From WRGT01 sp942493035 (GTDB lineage Bacteria; Spirochaetota; UBA4802; UBA5550), in assembly GCA_942493035.1 (NCBI GenBank), contig OW818666.1:4030001-4094000 (forward strand): 64,000 nucleotides of DNA. Reading direction: 5' to 3'. The notes beneath the pieces are model-generated. The model was given only the letters and a program-made list of their open reading frames with translations, ran no database searches and was not told the DNA's origin. The translations under genes were made by a program, and so were the position numbers. Positions within the stretch are counted from its first letter, which is position 1. Every line of letters begins with the position of its first letter. Below, one piece after another: positions 62,320 through 64,000 of the stretch.

Positions 62320-62380
62320 AGGTGCTGAATTTAAGTTTTAAGCAGTTATTAATGATTAGTGCAGTTCATTTTTTCTAAAT

Positions 62381-62743
62381 TTACAGATTACCTTTAAAAT
62401 AATTTGCAACACCAGACAGGCATAATCTCCGCAGCTTAATGTCTCTTCCAGAAACATCATCAAGATTAAATGATACTGTTAAATCCAATCCGGTTTTTTT
62501 TTCGATCTCAATAAATTTTGACGGGTAGTGAATTTTCAATGCAAGAAGTAGTGCTTTGAAAGAATCAGAATAGCGATTGTATTCTCTATTATTTTTATTT
62601 TCGATTAAAAAGTGAGAAGAGAGAATAATATTTTTAAACACTTCTTCATATGGGGAAACTACATTTCCCGATTGCTCAATGTTCATTGGTAATCCGAAAT
62701 GAAACAGTACGTTCCAGTCCGGTTCTTTACTCTTAGCGGTCAT
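62381..62743 (-). CDS. Protein of unknown function linked to a nucleotidyltransferase-like protein
   Basis: A 120-aa cytosolic protein with no recognised domain (WNVLFHFGLPMNIEQSGNVV, RYSDSFKALLLALKIHYPSK). It starts 3 nt after the stop of the nucleotidyltransferase-like gene, so it is its operon partner. Confidence 0.6.
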   Translation of the reverse strand: MTAKSKEPDWNVLFHFGLPMNIEQSGNVVSPYEEVFKNIILSSHFLIENKNNREYNRYSDSFKALLLALKIHYPSKFIEIEKKTGLDLTVSFNLDDVSGRDIKLRRLCLSGVANYFKGNL

Positions 62744-62746
62744 ATA

Positions 62747-63157
62747 TTATCGAACCGTAATCTTTTTTTCAAACATCTCTATATCCATCAAGTCTGTTTC
62801 AGTCCCGCGCTGTTCTTTCAATAATCTGAAGAGCTTTTTTGACGGGCGATAGAGTCTGACATTTTCATTCTCGAAAAGAATAACCAGCTCTTTTCTCCAG
62901 TTTTTCTGTTTCTTTACAAAGTATTCTGCAGAAAAATTAATTGTTTCAGGGGGGAAATTATTACTCTCTGCTACTTTCATTATATTTAGTTGATCGGTAT
63001 TGGTAATCTCATCCAGAGGGACCAGGTTCAGATCTAGGGTTACACGATCGCTAATATTAAGGACATGGAGCAGAGCTCCGCCGACCAGCAGCCAGTCACC
63101 GCGCAGTTTTTCTGTTAACTCGTTATATAATAGAATGATATCTTTATGCTGCATCAT
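62747..63157 (-). CDS. Nucleotidyltransferase-like protein
   Basis: A 136-aa protein with the reduced nucleotidyltransferase pattern of DUF6036/AbiEii-like proteins: WLLVGGALLHVLN followed by DRVTLDLNLVP, where the usual D-x-D catalytic pair reads D-x-N, so activity may be altered. The rest (WRKELVILFENENVRLYRPS, ending DIEMFEKKITVR) fits the short family. It forms a two-gene operon with an unknown protein, as toxin-antitoxin-like pairs do, but the pairing is only suggestive. Confidence 0.65.
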   Translation of the reverse strand: MMQHKDIILLYNELTEKLRGDWLLVGGALLHVLNISDRVTLDLNLVPLDEITNTDQLNIMKVAESNNFPPETINFSAEYFVKKQKNWRKELVILFENENVRLYRPSKKLFRLLKEQRGTETDLMDIEMFEKKITVR

Positions 63158-63258
63158 TAAATACTCAGCTATAATTTAAAAAATGTCAAATCAAAAAACT
63201 GCAGACCTTATATGCTAACAACTTAGCGGGAATCTCCTGTTTGTTGTTAAAATCTTTT

Positions 63259-63372
63259 TTATTTCTTCATATGTTTGAGCAGTTGCTTATAAACAGGCAT
63301 ATTTTCTCTCCAAACTTCCTTTGGCACGAAGTAGAGAAAATCTTTTGATTTCTTTCCATATTTAAACTCCAT
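63259..63372 (-). CDS. Small hypothetical protein (37 aa)
   Basis: The reverse strand encodes 37 residues from an ATG at 63372: MEFKYGKKSKDFLYFVPKEV, then WRENMPVYKQLLKHMKK. It is basic and aromatic with protein-like composition, but no ribosome-binding site is visible. The rest of the 63158-63504 region is AT-rich without other features. Confidence 0.35.
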   Translation of the reverse strand: MEFKYGKKSKDFLYFVPKEVWRENMPVYKQLLKHMKK

Positions 63373-63504
63373 TTTTTAAAACTTTTACTTGAATTTTAAT
63401 CCATTACATTTTAATTTCTGTATATGTGAATTTACATGGCGATCTCTCTCTCTCTGGCATTTATCTTATATTCATATAATTAAAAAACTGACAGGTAGCT
63501 TGAA

Positions 63505-64000
63505 ATGTTAAAGTTAAAATGGCTTAAAAATCTTTTTGGACGAAAAAATTCAAAGAGTAAAATCGATGAAAAAAAAATGAAAGAAGTTCTCCCCGATGAT
63601 GAAGATTATAAATCTTCTCCAGGTTCTGATATCGGGAAAAAAGGGAACCTCTCCAGAAAGGAAATGAAAAAAGAGAAGAAAAGGGAGATAAAGGCAAAGA
63701 AGAAAGCGAGACCCTTGAGTCTTCGTATTCTTATTCAGTTTGCTAAAACTCTTTTTATCCGGATTCCCCTTTTTGTTATTGTTCTGATTGCTGCTGTTCT
63801 TTTCTTCCTGCAGTTATACCTGACACCTCCGGTTGTAGAGGGTCTTGCTAAGGGGAATTTTGCCAAACTATCCTACGGGACACTTGATCTTAAGGTTGAG
63901 AGTTTTAATCCTTACAAAGGATTTGTAATTCATGACATTGAGATCCGCAGCGGTGAAGACTTCGGCCGGGCAAAACTTTTTGAAATGAAAAAACTGGTTC
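63505..64000 (+). CDS. AsmA/TamB-like membrane protein (5' part)
   Basis: An open frame from an ATG at 63505 runs off the window (165 codons seen). A long Lys/Glu-rich cytoplasmic head (about 1-75) is followed by one hydrophobic span (LFIRIPLFVIVLIAAVLFFL) and then VVEGLAKGNFAKLSYGTLDL and SFNPYKGFVIHDIEIRS, the typical start of AsmA-like or TamB-like proteins that bridge lipids or assist the outer membrane. The family call rests on this N-terminal pattern. Confidence 0.6.
   Translation, partial: MLKLKWLKNLFGRKNSKSKIDEKKMKEVLPDDEDYKSSPGSDIGKKGNLSRKEMKKEKKREIKAKKKARPLSLRILIQFAKTLFIRIPLFVIVLIAAVLFFLQLYLTPPVVEGLAKGNFAKLSYGTLDLKVESFNPYKGFVIHDIEIRSGEDFGRAKLFEMKKLV

Overview
This AT-rich window most likely comes from an uncultured spirochaete. 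The main pointers are a spiro-SPASM type radical SAM protein at the left edge (a family I know only from spirochaetes), a tmRNA encoding the tag ANNNFALAA, many signal-peptide or lipoprotein genes with TPR-like repeats, and lone CheY, PilZ and cyclic-nucleotide-binding proteins. The assignment is an inference; no rRNA or other decisive marker is present. Several starts were moved from the longest ORF to an internal codon where a Shine-Dalgarno sequence or the family's usual start favours it.

Layout. 1-4.5 kb (minus strand): spiro-SPASM protein, parvulin-type periplasmic chaperone, citramalate synthase. 4.8-14 kb (plus): a lipoprotein, then a housekeeping run of methionine aminopeptidase, rhomboid protease, dUTPase, RNase J, undecaprenyl-diphosphatase and FtsK; a 58-aa membrane protein lies opposite at 5.9-6.0 kb. 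14-23 kb: small membrane and lipoprotein genes, a methyltransferase/DbpA-domain pair, a YidD operon with two TPR plus glycine-rich membrane proteins, a LON-domain protein, a PilZ protein and an SGNH hydrolase. 23-25 kb: PadR regulator and a cNMP-binding/CheY pair. 25.6-33.6 kb (plus): feoA-feoB, then hemA-ahbD-ahbAB-ahbC-sirC. 33.7-39.6 kb: envelope acyltransferase, MFS and EamA exporters, DedA protein, enoyl-CoA hydratase family protein. 39.8-46.3 kb: IMP cyclohydrolase, a predicted beta-barrel protein, cobO, a vWA-like protein, two unknown proteins and tmRNA. 46.3-51.4 kb: secreted protein, alpha/beta hydrolase, small membrane protein and a 1112-aa surface protein with two discoidin-like domains and sixteen 32-aa phage-fibre-type repeats. 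51.5-64 kb: purM, a phosphohexomutase, purD, TPR-M23 peptidase, DinG-like helicase, M14 carboxypeptidase lipoprotein, TlpA-like thioredoxin, a nucleotidyltransferase-like pair and the start of a large AsmA/TamB-like membrane protein.

The most notable pathway is the siroheme-dependent (Ahb) route to heme. It is encoded as one tight operon with glutamyl-tRNA reductase, sits directly after the FeoAB ferrous-iron importer, and has AhbA and AhbB fused in a single chain. A siroheme-first economy and corrinoid adenosylation (CobO) fit an anaerobic or microaerobic life, and FeoAB would supply the ferrous iron.

The non-coding DNA is also rich. It holds two copies of a cloverleaf-like repeat whose stems differ by compensating changes, about seven copies of an ~80-bp hairpin family (A/GTTGCTTATAAACTGG ... 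ACCAGTTTATAAGTACTTA), a second palindromic family in two copies, other structured intergenic elements, and several perfect palindromes close to predicted promoters.
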